A DNA stretch of 36,122 bases from Cycloclasticus sp. (lineage in GTDB: Bacteria > Pseudomonadota > Gammaproteobacteria > Methylococcales > Cycloclasticaceae): NCBI GenBank assembly GCA_002733135.1, contig NVUJ01000008.1, forward strand, positions 51,528 through 87,649, in the 5' to 3' direction. The notes under the pieces were generated by a model. That model searched no databases, had not been told where the DNA came from, and was given only the letters and a program-made list of their open reading frames with translations. The translations under genes were made by a program, and so were the position numbers. This document shows positions 1 through 8,118 of the stretch, piece by piece (within the stretch, counting starts at the first letter, position 1; each line of letters begins with the position of its first letter).

Positions 1-567
1 GTGCTCCTTCAACGAATCAATTCGATCATTGCCCCAGAAAATCTGATCTTCAATGGTAAATGTTGGCACGCCAATAACCCCCTTAGTTTGAGCTTCTTGC
101 CAATTTTTTTCGAGTTGGGTAAAAAAGTCTTTATTGTTAGTCGCTTTTTCAATCTTAACTTGGGGCAAACCAATTTTTTCAGCCACTTCTTGAATAACAT
201 CTAACTCACCGATATTGCGACCCTCAGCCCACTCTTTTCTCATTACCTCTATAACATAAGGTTTTAACAGACCTTCTTGCTCAGCAACAAAAGAGATAGC
301 TCCCGCCAACGTTGGATCCGTCTCAACGGGGGGAGGCGAAAAAGGTATACCCATTTTCGCGCAGCTGCGCGCTACATCCTGCCGAACCAAATGTATTTTG
401 ATTTTGACTCTATCAGGGGATGATCGCCCTCCCCATCCGCCAAATGGTTTCCATAGCAAATTGACGTTATATTCATCAAAAATAGAAAACATATTTTTTG
501 ACGCCAAATAACAATATGGGCTTCTAAAATTAAAAAACACATCTACATCATATTTGTTCTCTTTCAT
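1..567 (-). CDS. 2-hydroxychromene-2-carboxylate isomerase-like DsbA-family protein, 3' end cut
   Basis: A minus-strand reading frame runs from ATG at 567 out of the left edge, giving 189 residues without a stop. The family is about 200 residues, so only the last few are missing. The N-terminus has the thioredoxin-like start with FRSPYCYLAS, in which Ser16 sits where HCCA isomerases and kappa-class GSTs carry their glutathione-activating serine. KMGIPF (71-76) and GVIGVPTF (163-170, the cis-proline loop) are also typical. A GGGAGG ribosome site lies 7 bases before the ATG and fixes the start. Family members isomerise 2-hydroxychromene-2-carboxylate in naphthalene breakdown, but many homologues act on unknown substrates, and no aromatic-degradation gene is visible here. 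The family call is firm; the substrate is inferred. Confidence 0.82.
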   Translation of the reverse strand, partial: MKENKYDVDVFFNFRSPYCYLASKNMFSIFDEYNVNLLWKPFGGWGGRSSPDRVKIKIHLVRQDVARSCAKMGIPFSPPPVETDPTLAGAISFVAEQEGLLKPYVIEVMRKEWAEGRNIGELDVIQEVAEKIGLPQVKIEKATNNKDFFTQLEKNWQEAQTKGVIGVPTFTIEDQIFWGNDRIDSLKEH

Positions 568-653
568 AATATAGCCTCCCGTTTTTAATACTATAGTCTG
601 TCATATCTTACTCGTCTAAACAAAGTTAAAAATACCCGTTAACTTCAGTCTAT

Positions 654-1112
654 TTAGAAACGCTTTACTACTAGAAACACCCCAACTGCCATAAAAATTA
701 GGCCCGTTAATCGTTGCAGAGTAATGGGGTAATTAAGCGCGCCCATTAAACCAAAATGATCAATAACCGACATTGAAATCAATTGGCCTAATAGTACAAA
801 ACTAACAGCATTACCAATGCCAAACTTTGGCCCAACCCAAGTGATACTTAAGGTATAAAACAAAATAAATAATCCACCAAAATAATATTGAATGGGAATA
901 GTCGTTTTTGGTAATGATTTAGGCACACCTTCTACAAAGAATATAAACGCTAAGGAAAGAACAAAACCAACGACAAACAAAACAACAGCGGCTAATGCAG
1001 GGCTTTGTAATCGAGTTCCAAGCCCACCACTTAAGGCCCCCATAATCGGAATGCCAATACCTGCAACTAGCATAATGGCAGCATATAAAAAAATTTGATT
1101 AACACTTTGCAT
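654..1112 (-). CDS. DMT-superfamily transporter, YdcZ/DUF606 type
   Basis: This is a 152-residue protein with about five hydrophobic segments and almost no soluble part. The order of segments, GGLGTRLQSPALAA after the first helix and a late GQLISMSVIDHFG, matches the YdcZ (DUF606, PF04657) branch of the drug/metabolite transporter superfamily. These are half-size inner-membrane proteins thought to act as dimers or pairs; the substrate is unknown. I place the start at ATG 1112, because AAGGA lies 6 bases upstream; a GTG one codon earlier (1115) is also in frame but overlaps that spacing. It stands alone, divergent from the DCC gene at 1305 and separated from the isomerase upstream of it on the other side by 86 bases. 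Confidence 0.78.
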   Translation of the reverse strand: MQSVNQIFLYAAIMLVAGIGIPIMGALSGGLGTRLQSPALAAVVLFVVGFVLSLAFIFFVEGVPKSLPKTTIPIQYYFGGLFILFYTLSITWVGPKFGIGNAVSFVLLGQLISMSVIDHFGLMGALNYPITLQRLTGLIFMAVGVFLVVKRF

Positions 1113-1255
1113 CACACATCCTTCATCAGCTCATCGGAAAATATAACAATTTTATAAAAATAATACATGGTTTCACTTAATTGAAGTTGTAGCACTAAAT
1201 TAAAAGCTAAATATAAAGACCTATATCATAGCCCACCTTTACAAGAGTCTCACGG

Positions 1256-1276
1256 CTTGTATCGCGCTGATACAAG
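1256..1276. promoter_or_regulatory. 8-bp perfect inverted repeat, operator-like
   Basis: CTTGTATC and GATACAAG are separated by GCGCT, a perfect 8+8 palindrome with a 5-base spacer, in the divergent gap 28 bases before the GTG of the DCC gene. There is no T-run, so it does not look like a terminator. A dimeric regulator site is possible; nothing identifies the regulator. Confidence 0.3.
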
Positions 1277-1304
1277 GTATAAGCTGAAATAAAGAGCAGA
1301 AATC

Positions 1305-1679
1305 GTGATCGATAATCATAAAATTACTGTGTACTACGACAAATCATGTCCGAGTTGTGTCAAAGATAGGCAGTCTTTCGAGCGTATTGCAGGAAAAAGA
1401 GCCGAGCAATTTATTTGGTTTGATATTACCAACCAAGACGAGGCATTGCGCAAATCAGATATACAGCCCATAGATGCGTTAAGAAACTTACACGTAAAAG
1501 ACGCAGAAGGTATCATTTATTCTGAAATGGATGCCTATAGTCTAATAATGAAAAAAATTCCCTTATTGGCGCCGATTGGACTATTAATTAGTCTGCCTAT
1601 TATCAAGCCTATATTGAGTTACTTCTACCGAAAAAGCGTTGATAAACGACTGATTTGTGAAGGAAGGTTAAATAAATAA
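1305..1679 (+). CDS. DCC-family (DUF393) thiol-disulfide oxidoreductase-like protein
   Basis: The 124-residue product opens with a beta strand followed by YYDKSCPSCVKD, matching the family signature YDG-x-CPxC, so a CxxC pair sits at the thioredoxin-like active site. The body matches the DCC family (PF04134): a VKDAEG strand, then a hydrophobic C-terminal helix pair, then a short YRKSVDKR tail. Members are predicted redox proteins with unknown partners. Translation must begin at GTG 1305, since no nearby in-frame ATG keeps the first strand. Only a weak purine-rich stretch (AAAGAG) lies ahead of it. An inverted repeat sits just upstream. It converges with the DUF998 gene, with a 14-base gap and no clear terminator. 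Confidence 0.8.
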   Translation: MIDNHKITVYYDKSCPSCVKDRQSFERIAGKRAEQFIWFDITNQDEALRKSDIQPIDALRNLHVKDAEGIIYSEMDAYSLIMKKIPLLAPIGLLISLPIIKPILSYFYRKSVDKRLICEGRLNK

Positions 1680-1693
1680 ACGACCTTATACAT

Positions 1694-2284
1694 CTAAAAA
1701 CGCTGGTTAATGTGCATGGAAAAAACGATTAACCACGCATTAATAATGAGTATATTTAGCTTCTCTAGCAGCCCAAAAAATGGCACATCGACCCATGATT
1801 TTGCAATAAACAAAACCAGCAATAATACAAATAAAACTAAACAAGCGTATCCAGTTACAAATGAATATTTTTTCAAACCAGCCGTCTTAATACCCGGCGA
1901 TATCGCCAATACAGCTAAAGGAAACAACAGGAAATATGAAATAGCACCCGCTATATGCGGTAACCGTAACAGTATATCGACAGATGGCGGTTGAGTTGGA
2001 AATAAGGCGATGATAAAAACACCAATGCCCGCAGCAAACAACAACGTCGCACCTTTGCTTATGCCCTTTTGACGTAAACTCAGAAAACTAATCGCCAACA
2101 AAACCTGGGTTAGCCCAATACAATAAAAGCCAAAGGTGATAATTAGCCCCTTATCACCCAATGCGTATTGACTCAATGTATGGCTAAGCCAATTAAGCTC
2201 CGTGTTTATCAGGTGAGCAATAACAACACAGGCGGAAAAAACTATCGCACAAACAAAAGCAATTAAGTTTAACTGTTTTGTCAT
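1694..2284 (-). CDS. DUF998 family integral membrane protein
   Basis: This 196-residue protein has six hydrophobic segments. The first (about 7-27) is followed by NWLSHTLSQYALGDKG, the conserved DUF998 (PF06197) element with a serine/histidine/tyrosine cluster, and later by ALFPTQPPS, the typical 'LFP' motif between membrane segments. The function of the family is unknown; some members are predicted six-pass proteins distantly related to cytochrome b561-like folds, but no haem ligands can be assigned here. The ATG at 2284 has AAGGAG about 11 bases upstream. Its 3' neighbour converges. It may share a transcript with the pqiA-like/ppiC genes further upstream on the same strand, but a 127-base gap makes that uncertain. 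Confidence 0.72.
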   Translation of the reverse strand: MTKQLNLIAFVCAIVFSACVVIAHLINTELNWLSHTLSQYALGDKGLIITFGFYCIGLTQVLLAISFLSLRQKGISKGATLLFAAGIGVFIIALFPTQPPSVDILLRLPHIAGAISYFLLFPLAVLAISPGIKTAGLKKYSFVTGYACLVLFVLLLVLFIAKSWVDVPFFGLLEKLNILIINAWLIVFSMHINQRF

Positions 2285-2411
2285 AGGGTTAAGGAGATAG
2301 AGCCGATAGTCTCTGGTTAATGTGTAGAAAAAATTTCATTGCCAACAATCTTCTTTAACCGCTTCTATATAGGCTTTTAATGCAGAACTTGGCCTCATTA
2401 TTTGCAACAAA

Positions 2412-2678
2412 TTAATTGATTGTGTTTTTAAGCTTCTCGCTTTCCATCTGCACGTACTGAACAAACGATTCCAGTGGGCTTTTATCAATGCTCCATTCAT
2501 CAAACAACGAAAATAACTGCTGAATGGTCTTAAGGCCCATAGCATTATCCAGCTCGAGCAAAAAATGTGATTGCATTTTTTCTATATTCTTATAAGCAGG
2601 AATTTTTTCAAGTGAATGAAAAAATTCATCTCGATTCACATCACTTTTCAACTCTGGGGATTTAAACAAAATTTTCAT
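2412..2678 (-). CDS. Small hypothetical protein downstream of ppiC
   Basis: I do not recognise this 88-residue protein. It is charged and helical in character (SPELKSDVNRDEFFHSLEKI near the start), with no signal peptide, membrane segment or cysteine motif. Its ATG lies 17 bases after the ppiC stop on the same strand, which suggests co-transcription; the ribosome site is weak. One oddity: just past its stop, the +1 frame continues as a plausible C-terminus (about 25 residues, ending KAYIEAVKEDCWQ at 2336). A single-base change near 2412 could therefore have shortened a protein that was once about 113 residues. I cannot decide between a real short gene and a frameshifted one. Confidence 0.5.
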   Translation of the reverse strand: MKILFKSPELKSDVNRDEFFHSLEKIPAYKNIEKMQSHFLLELDNAMGLKTIQQLFSLFDEWSIDKSPLESFVQYVQMESEKLKNTIN

Positions 2679-2695
2679 TTGGAATACGTCGTTAA

Positions 2696-2974
2696 TTAAG
2701 TTCGATAAATGGTTTCAATTAAATGATAGCCAAACTTTGTTTTAACTGGCCCATGCACTTTAAGAACAGGTTTCTTAAACACCACATTATCAAACGCTTT
2801 TAACATTTTACCCGGCGCAAACTCACCCAAGTCTCCACCTCTTTTTGCTGATGAACACGTTGAATGTTTTTTTGCTAATTTAGCAAAATCACCCCCTTTA
2901 GCTAATTGCTGTTTAATCTTTTCAGCCTCTTCTTTCGTTTTAAGAAGAATATGCCTTGCACACTCTTTAGCCAT
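2696..2974 (-). CDS. ppiC: Cytoplasmic parvulin-type peptidyl-prolyl isomerase
   Basis: At 92 residues this is a single stand-alone parvulin domain, nearly the size of E. coli PpiC (93). It opens with ECARHILLKTKEEAEKI, the canonical 'A.HIL' strand, continues with GGDFAKLAKKHSTC and KRGGDLGEFAPGKM, and ends with VHGPVKTKFGYHLIE, where the FGYH histidine lines the active site. There is no signal peptide, so it should act in the cytoplasm on proline bonds of folding proteins. The ATG is preceded by AAGGA about 11 bases upstream. It follows the PqiA-like gene by 8 bases and is probably in the same transcript. A second, exported parvulin is encoded at 18044. Confidence 0.92.
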   Translation of the reverse strand: MAKECARHILLKTKEEAEKIKQQLAKGGDFAKLAKKHSTCSSAKRGGDLGEFAPGKMLKAFDNVVFKKPVLKVHGPVKTKFGYHLIETIYRT

Positions 2975-2982
2975 CTTAATTA

Positions 2983-3603
2983 TTATCCTTTATCTAAACT
3001 TACCGATTGATGGTGCCGTTCCATCGTTTGGCTTGCAGCAATCGCCAACAAACAATACCCTGCAAAATAATAAAACCCTTCATGCAAGGTTGCTCTCATT
3101 TGTAGCACATCGTCTGCGTATTCATTGGCATTAATCGCCAAAAAGGCCACTAAAACGGCCATAACAAACACATCTGACATAGACCATTTACTCAACACGC
3201 CACTCACTTTTAATAAACGCTCAACTTTCTGCGGCGACTTAACCCACAAAGACAACATCACCAGCACCAATTTAAGCAACGGAATAACCAAGCCGAACAC
3301 ACCTATCATCACACCCACGATAAGGTGGCCATTGGTTAGCAGTTCTTTCATCGTTGCCAATAAACTGCGGGTAGATTGAAACACCGTCACGTCGCCCTCT
3401 ATACCCATTTGCTCCACCAACGACTCCACCATATCTTGAATAAAGCCGCTGCTTTGGCCCGGCTTAATCAATAAGTTCGCGCCCAGATCAATCATCTCTT
3501 TTTTATCAATCGTCGCTTCAATGGTCATTAACGGTTTTGTTAGGCCCGGTATTAAAAAAGCGATGGACAACACAAACAGACACATGGGTAAGTACTTAGA
3601 CAT
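2983..3603 (-). CDS. PqiA-domain (paraquat-inducible protein A family) membrane protein
   Basis: The 206-residue product has one PqiA domain (PF04403) rather than the two of E. coli PqiA. It shows an N-terminal membrane helix (about 5-22), a soluble periplasmic-type stretch (24-85), and three more helices. The signature is SKWSMSDVFVMAVLVAFLA, close to the usual 'WSM.DVFV.ALLVA'. The zinc-ribbon cysteines found at the start of longer PqiA proteins are absent. PqiA-type proteins work with MCE proteins in lipid transport between the membranes, but no PqiB/MCE gene is next to it, so the role here is open. It leads a likely short operon with ppiC, 8 bases downstream. Confidence 0.78.
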   Translation of the reverse strand: MSKYLPMCLFVLSIAFLIPGLTKPLMTIEATIDKKEMIDLGANLLIKPGQSSGFIQDMVESLVEQMGIEGDVTVFQSTRSLLATMKELLTNGHLIVGVMIGVFGLVIPLLKLVLVMLSLWVKSPQKVERLLKVSGVLSKWSMSDVFVMAVLVAFLAINANEYADDVLQMRATLHEGFYYFAGYCLLAIAASQTMERHHQSVSLDKG

Positions 3604-3652
3604 AGAAAATCACCTTGTTTATAACCAGTTACGTCAATCGATTCTAACCGCA

Positions 3653-4516
3653 TCAAACAATCTTTGCAGTCTCTTTCCATCGCACATTAATATAGGCACC
3701 AAAAATAATAAAACCCGCGCCTAATAGCGTGCTAATGCTTGGCACTTCGGTGTAAAAAACAAACCCAAACACAATCGCAAACACCACTTGTAAGTATGAA
3801 AAGCTAGTCGCCCTGCCCGCTGTTTCAGTTTGCAGCGATTTTGTTAAACCCCATTGGCCAATTTGTGTCGCTAACCCTATCGCCAACAAATACAACCAGG
3901 TAATACCTTCTGGCATAACAAAATTATTCCATAACAACACAACACTAATGGGTAAAGACACCAATGGGAAATATAAAATAATCACCATGGGGTCTTCTGT
4001 TTTATTCAACGACCTCACCAAGGTGTAGGCGATAGCACTACCAAAAGCACCCGTCAGAGCTGCAATAAGCGCCAGGCTGTCATATTCAACAACAAACGAA
4101 GAGAAAATAAACGACGGTTGCACAATCACCAATAAACCGACGAAACTTAAAGCGATGCAAATTAAGCTGCCTTGTGTAGCGCCCTCTTTAAGAAACAACA
4201 CAGCCAATATCACCGTAAACATGGGGTGTAAATACTGCAACACCGTGGCTTCTGCCAACGGCAAATGCGTAAGCGCATAAAACACACAAATCAACGCCAC
4301 AAAACCCACCAATCCACGCGCCAATAACAAGCCTTTACGTCGCCCCCAAGGATTAACGCCTTGGCGTTTAAGAGCTGTGTAACTGATCAATAAAGACACA
4401 AAAGAACGAGCAGCGACCATTTCTAAAACGGGTATACCCAACAGCCCAATTTGCTTAACAAACAACGCCATAATGCTAAATGCCAAAGCGCTCAACATCA
4501 TGTATCTCGCACCCAC
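3653..4516 (-). CDS. EamA-family (DMT) transporter, ten membrane segments
   Basis: This 287-residue inner-membrane protein contains two EamA repeats (about 3-133 and 150-280), the usual 10-helix arrangement. Typical features are the opening LSALAFSIMALFVKQIG, the block AEATVLQYLHPMFTVILAVLFL ending repeat one, and ERATS-like AGRATSFSYLQVVFAIVFG in repeat two. The TETAGRATS variant places it near the RhaT/YdcZ-like 'S-adenosylmethionine or metabolite uptake' proteins, but the substrate cannot be read from sequence. The start is a GTG at 4516, chosen because it keeps the normal N-terminus; two ATGs at 4501 and 4498 are possible alternatives. It is divergent from purT. Confidence 0.8.
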   Translation of the reverse strand: MGARYMMLSALAFSIMALFVKQIGLLGIPVLEMVAARSFVSLLISYTALKRQGVNPWGRRKGLLLARGLVGFVALICVFYALTHLPLAEATVLQYLHPMFTVILAVLFLKEGATQGSLICIALSFVGLLVIVQPSFIFSSFVVEYDSLALIAALTGAFGSAIAYTLVRSLNKTEDPMVIILYFPLVSLPISVVLLWNNFVMPEGITWLYLLAIGLATQIGQWGLTKSLQTETAGRATSFSYLQVVFAIVFGFVFYTEVPSISTLLGAGFIIFGAYINVRWKETAKIV

Positions 4517-4584
4517 AGGAATAGATAAAAAAGCGTTAATAAAAGTCTCCGATATGACTAAACATTACTAGTCAGCCATTTTAC

Positions 4585-4613
4585 TACGAGACATCTACCC
4601 CTTCGGTATAATA
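4585..4613 (+). promoter_or_regulatory. Candidate sigma-70 promoter for purT
   Basis: A perfect TATAAT lies at 4608-4613, 25 bases before the purT ATG. The best-spaced -35 (CTACGA, 4585-4590, 17 bases away) is poor, so the -10 element is the main evidence. No PurR-type operator was recognised nearby. Confidence 0.4.
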
Positions 4614-4638
4614 CGCACTCAAAATCAGAGAATAAATC

Positions 4639-5832
4639 ATGAACATAGGCACGCCCCTTTCAGATAATGCCACCAAAGTTATGCTATTAGGCTGTGGCGA
4701 ATTAGGTAAAGAAGTCATCATTGCTCTACAACGCCTTGGCGTTGAAGTGATTGGCGTAGACCGCTATGAAAACGCGCCGGGGCATCAAGTGGCACACCGT
4801 GCTTACGTGATTGATATGACCGATGGCGCAGCGCTTAAAGCCCTGGTCGAGAAAGAAAAACCTGACTACATCGTGCCAGAAATTGAAGCCATCGCCACCG
4901 ATATGCTGGCAGAAATAGAGGCCGAACAACTGGCTACCGTTATACCCACCGCACGCGCAACTCAACTCACCATGAACCGTGAAGGTATTCGTTGCTTGGC
5001 CGCTGAAGAACTTGGCCTAGCGACATCCAAATACGCCTTTGCTGAATCCTTCGGTGAACTTAAAGTAGCAATTAATAATGGCATCGGCTACCCCTGTATC
5101 GTTAAGCCTGTCATGTCGTCATCAGGCAAAGGGCAATCCACCATAAACAATAAGAATGACATTCAAACCGCCTGGGATTACGCCATACAAGGTGGGCGTG
5201 TTGCCACCACGCGTATTATTGTTGAGCAGATGATTCATTTTGATTACGAAATCACCCTGCTCACCGTGCGCTCACTCAATGACCATGGCGAAATAGAAAC
5301 CAACTATTGCGAGCCCATCGGTCATATTCAACAACAAGGTGATTACGTGGAAAGTTGGCAACCTCAGCAAATGAGCACGGCGGCACTCACCAAAGCAAAG
5401 CATATCGCAAAACAAGTGACCGACAACTTAGGTGGTCGTGGCTTGTTTGGCGTTGAACTGTTCATACAGGGCGATGATGTGTTCTTTAGCGAAGTAAGCC
5501 CACGCCCACACGACACAGGCATGGTCACGATGGTAACCCAACAGCAAAATGAATTTGAACTACACGCTCGTGCGATATTGGGTTTACCCGTATCAACCCA
5601 ACTACGCATTCCCGGTGCCAGTGCTGTTATTTACGGTGGGTTAGAGAAAAAAGGTATCCAATTTAACGGCATAGAAAAAGCACTGAGTATTCCACAAACC
5701 GACTTAAGGCTATTCGGCAAACCAGAAAGCTTTATGCGCCGTCGGATGGGCGTTGCATTGTGTTATGGCGAAACAACAGAACATGCGCGAGAAAATGCAA
5801 AAAAGGCAGCGGCGTTAGTTACCACTGAATAA
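4639..5832 (+). CDS. purT: Formate-dependent phosphoribosylglycinamide formyltransferase
   Basis: PurT makes formyl-GAR from GAR, formate and ATP, the folate-independent route for the third step of purine synthesis. The 397-residue product matches the family length and carries the N-terminal pre-ATP-grasp fold ([13 protein letters not shown], 14-26), the GAR-binding stretch [24 protein letters not shown]-like region around 60-85, and the ATP-grasp domain with [15 protein letters not shown] (about 113-127), [16 protein letters not shown] (about 153-168) and the metal/ATP-binding [13 protein letters not shown]. The ATG at 4639 follows a good -10 element and an AGAGA ribosome site. It converges with the methyltransferase gene, with 8 bases between stops. 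No other purine gene is adjacent, which is normal for purT. Confidence 0.96.
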   Translation: MNIGTPLSDNATKVMLLGCGELGKEVIIALQRLGVEVIGVDRYENAPGHQVAHRAYVIDMTDGAALKALVEKEKPDYIVPEIEAIATDMLAEIEAEQLATVIPTARATQLTMNREGIRCLAAEELGLATSKYAFAESFGELKVAINNGIGYPCIVKPVMSSSGKGQSTINNKNDIQTAWDYAIQGGRVATTRIIVEQMIHFDYEITLLTVRSLNDHGEIETNYCEPIGHIQQQGDYVESWQPQQMSTAALTKAKHIAKQVTDNLGGRGLFGVELFIQGDDVFFSEVSPRPHDTGMVTMVTQQQNEFELHARAILGLPVSTQLRIPGASAVIYGGLEKKGIQFNGIEKALSIPQTDLRLFGKPESFMRRRMGVALCYGETTEHARENAKKAAALVTTE

Positions 5833-5840
5833 TTAAACAA

Positions 5841-6614
5841 CTATTTTGGTTTTCTCGCACGCACAAGAATTCTATCCGTGTTGTAGCGCAAACCCTCACC
5901 GTAAATTGACTGACTATGGTCATCGTTTGGGTTACCTAATAAATCAGAGGTCGCTTCAACAACAAATCCTGCTTTCTCTAACATCTCTTTAATAATACGA
6001 ATCTCAATACGGTGAAATTCAACATTATCGTACCCCGCTTCACCCACGTGATCACTAATCCCCACTATGCCACCTGGTTTTAAAGCCCGATACATACTGC
6101 GAAGGTATTTTTGCACCCCGCCTTCACCTTCATGCGCTTCAACAGAGTTATACACATCATGCATATTAAACCCCCAATAGGCCACATCAACATTACCCTC
6201 AAATGGCATATCTTCAGCATCCACCACCATGTATCGAACATTCGGTAAACGGCCATTCACTAACCGCGCCAGCATTGATTTATGCCGCGCACCATTAATT
6301 AGCTGTAAGACAAAGTGATAATTTTGAGCATACACAATCCCTTTATCACCCACGGCAGCAGAAAAAATCTCCGTGTTATAACCAGCGCCTGTGAACATAT
6401 CCAGCACCGTCATCCCTTCTTTCACACCAAAAAATTGGACCACTTCAAACGGTTTTCTACCAGGGTCTTTAATCGCATCATATTGGTCACGACCGGGGGA
6501 TTTTAATTGTTGGTTGATTCGCTCGGCCATTGTTGTGTCAGCATCCGTGGAGAAGCTTTGGCTAGTGGTTAAAAGTAATGCTAAAACAATTGTGGTGACT
6601 AGTAGGTTTTTCAT
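5841..6614 (-). CDS. Exported class I SAM-dependent methyltransferase (COG4798-like)
   Basis: The start is placed at ATG 6614, where AGGTCACC precedes it and a clear signal peptide follows (MKNLLVTTIVLALLLTTSQS, cleavage near residue 22); an upstream in-frame start at 6686 would bury this signal. The mature part has the Rossmann SAM-binding motif VLDMFTGAGYNTEIF (about 70-84), an acidic loop VVDAEDMPF, and the post-core LKPGGIVGISDHVGE. That is a complete class I methyltransferase core in 257 residues. It resembles the COG4798 'predicted methyltransferase' group, which often carries signal peptides. SAM is not expected in the periplasm, so either the leader is retained as an anchor or the protein has changed function. 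The substrate is unknown. Confidence 0.75.
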   Translation of the reverse strand: MKNLLVTTIVLALLLTTSQSFSTDADTTMAERINQQLKSPGRDQYDAIKDPGRKPFEVVQFFGVKEGMTVLDMFTGAGYNTEIFSAAVGDKGIVYAQNYHFVLQLINGARHKSMLARLVNGRLPNVRYMVVDAEDMPFEGNVDVAYWGFNMHDVYNSVEAHEGEGGVQKYLRSMYRALKPGGIVGISDHVGEAGYDNVEFHRIEIRIIKEMLEKAGFVVEATSDLLGNPNDDHSQSIYGEGLRYNTDRILVRARKPK

Positions 6615-6721
6615 GGTGGTGACCTCTGAAGATTTGTTTGATGATACATCAATATTCTTTTTTATGCATTTTGAATAGAAATACAATTAAAACCAACCTG
6701 ACCTACCATCAGTAATTTTCT

Positions 6722-7840
6722 TTACATGCCCGAAATGGTCATCACACCTGGTTTTGCGGCGCTTAACCAATGTCGCCAACCTGATTCAAAGGCTCTAAGC
6801 CCTCCTGGGTAAAATTGATTAATAAAATTAACCGTATCAAACCCTTGGCAATCTACTACTGCCAATCGATCCAACATATACCTTAATAAGCTTCGTCCTT
6901 GCGGAGTTCGCATCATATAAAAAACCAATGACCAATCAACTGCATAATTTAAATCACTGTTATTAATGTCATACCATTGCTGTCTAGCTTGGCTAAAATG
7001 GTCATTCAAAGACGATAATCGTGTTCGATGTAAAAGCTTAAGGTACTCACTATTTAACTCATACGAATAAATATCTTTACCCGTGATGACGGTGTTCTCA
7101 AAAAAGCTAGCTAACCCTTCATTAAGCCAAACTGGTGCGCCACCAAACATCGCTGCAACAATTGCGTGAGTCGACTCATGCAAACTTATACGAGTAATAT
7201 GTTTACGATCACCTACTGCCCATATTGTAGCTTCGTTCAAACGGTCTGTATAAAACCCTGTTGCATTAGCACTCGTATCACTTGCTACCTGCTTACGGTA
7301 TTGATGAAACCTTTGTTTATCAGCAATAAACTTTAGCTTTAATTTAGTCGTTCTTATCTCAGCCACATTAATGATATTGGATAAGGTTTTATAAATTTTC
7401 TTAACGCCCGTTTGGATTTGGCTTGAAGTATAAGCAGGTAACCTAGCTTGACTGCCATCAATAGACAACTTAAAGAAATTATCAACTCGAAGATTCTTAA
7501 CGTGTAATTTTGAATAGTTCGCCGTTGGTCGTTTATCACTAGCCTGCATTCGTCCATTAATATCCTTCCACTCATACATCGTATAAAAATTGTTAACTGG
7601 TGTACTTTTTACCCTCCCACAACGCAGTGCATGGCCAGATTGAATAAGCGAACGATTTTTTAGTTTTGGCTTTAACTTTTTTTGTTCTACTGCCATTCTT
7701 TTCCCAATAACAATAGGAGGCATTCCAATTAAAGCCCTTGAACGCTGAACCATCCTTTGTCTCTGCTGATCAGTTGACAACAACATAACCAAAACACTTA
7801 AAACGACTAAACCAATAATCAAATTAATAAATAACTTCAT
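6722..7840 (-). CDS. Membrane-anchored zinc metallopeptidase with DUF4124 segment
   Basis: This 372-residue protein starts with one membrane helix (about 4-22) followed by basic residues, giving a likely N-in, periplasmic-body topology. Residues about 86-110 (FYTMYEWKDINGRMQASDKR) match the small DUF4124 domain common on exported proteobacterial proteins. The C-terminal half is a gluzincin-type peptidase: HESTH at 221-225 gives two zinc histidines and the catalytic glutamate, and WLNEGLASFFE (238-248) supplies the third zinc ligand, Glu241. This layout resembles DUF1570/peptidase MA-like proteins. Substrate and partners are unknown. It is separated from neighbours on both sides, and the gap upstream contains an attC-like site, so it may be the gene that follows that site. 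Confidence 0.75.
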   Translation of the reverse strand: MKLFINLIIGLVVLSVLVMLLSTDQQRQRMVQRSRALIGMPPIVIGKRMAVEQKKLKPKLKNRSLIQSGHALRCGRVKSTPVNNFYTMYEWKDINGRMQASDKRPTANYSKLHVKNLRVDNFFKLSIDGSQARLPAYTSSQIQTGVKKIYKTLSNIINVAEIRTTKLKLKFIADKQRFHQYRKQVASDTSANATGFYTDRLNEATIWAVGDRKHITRISLHESTHAIVAAMFGGAPVWLNEGLASFFENTVITGKDIYSYELNSEYLKLLHRTRLSSLNDHFSQARQQWYDINNSDLNYAVDWSLVFYMMRTPQGRSLLRYMLDRLAVVDCQGFDTVNFINQFYPGGLRAFESGWRHWLSAAKPGVMTISGM

Positions 7841-8118
7841 GTTATTGAAAAACCATCCTAGTTTCTAAACATCCATTTGACCCAATATTTAAATTGCATT
7901 CCAGACTCAACACTAAAAGCTTTCGCCTTTGAGCGAGTAACTCTTTTGTCAATAGCAGCAAAAGAGTAACCAGAAAAATGCCACCCACAATTCTCACCCT
8001 GCGGGTAACTTCAAAACAAGAGGGCAATAAAATCAACCAAGTCTGAGGCTCCCCATATAGTTTGTTGTAGTTCCGTCGGTCACATTCACTCAATCATGCT
8101 GTCAAAATTATTTTATTC
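7841..8118. other. Gap with doubtful 83-codon frame and a hairpin
   Basis: Between the metallopeptidase and the attC-like element, an open minus-strand frame (7842-8093) begins only at TTG, has no ribosome site, and translates to an uneven mix of polar and hydrophobic residues with no recognisable family; I do not call it as a gene. A perfect 9-bp stem (ACTCTTTTG 7940-7948 / CAAAAGAGT 7959-7967, 10-base loop) lies inside it and may be part of the leader of the metallopeptidase transcript. Nothing else was found. Confidence 0.4.

Noticed and set aside
1703-2325. CTGGTTAATGTG occurring near 1704 and again near 2313
   Set aside because: Only about 12 bases match; the first is coding sequence of the DUF998 gene, and chance or a short duplication cannot be told apart.
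7842-8093. Minus-strand 83-codon open frame between the metallopeptidase and the attC-like site
   Set aside because: It starts only at TTG, has no ribosome site and no recognisable family, and contains a hairpin; it is better read as a leader or gap.
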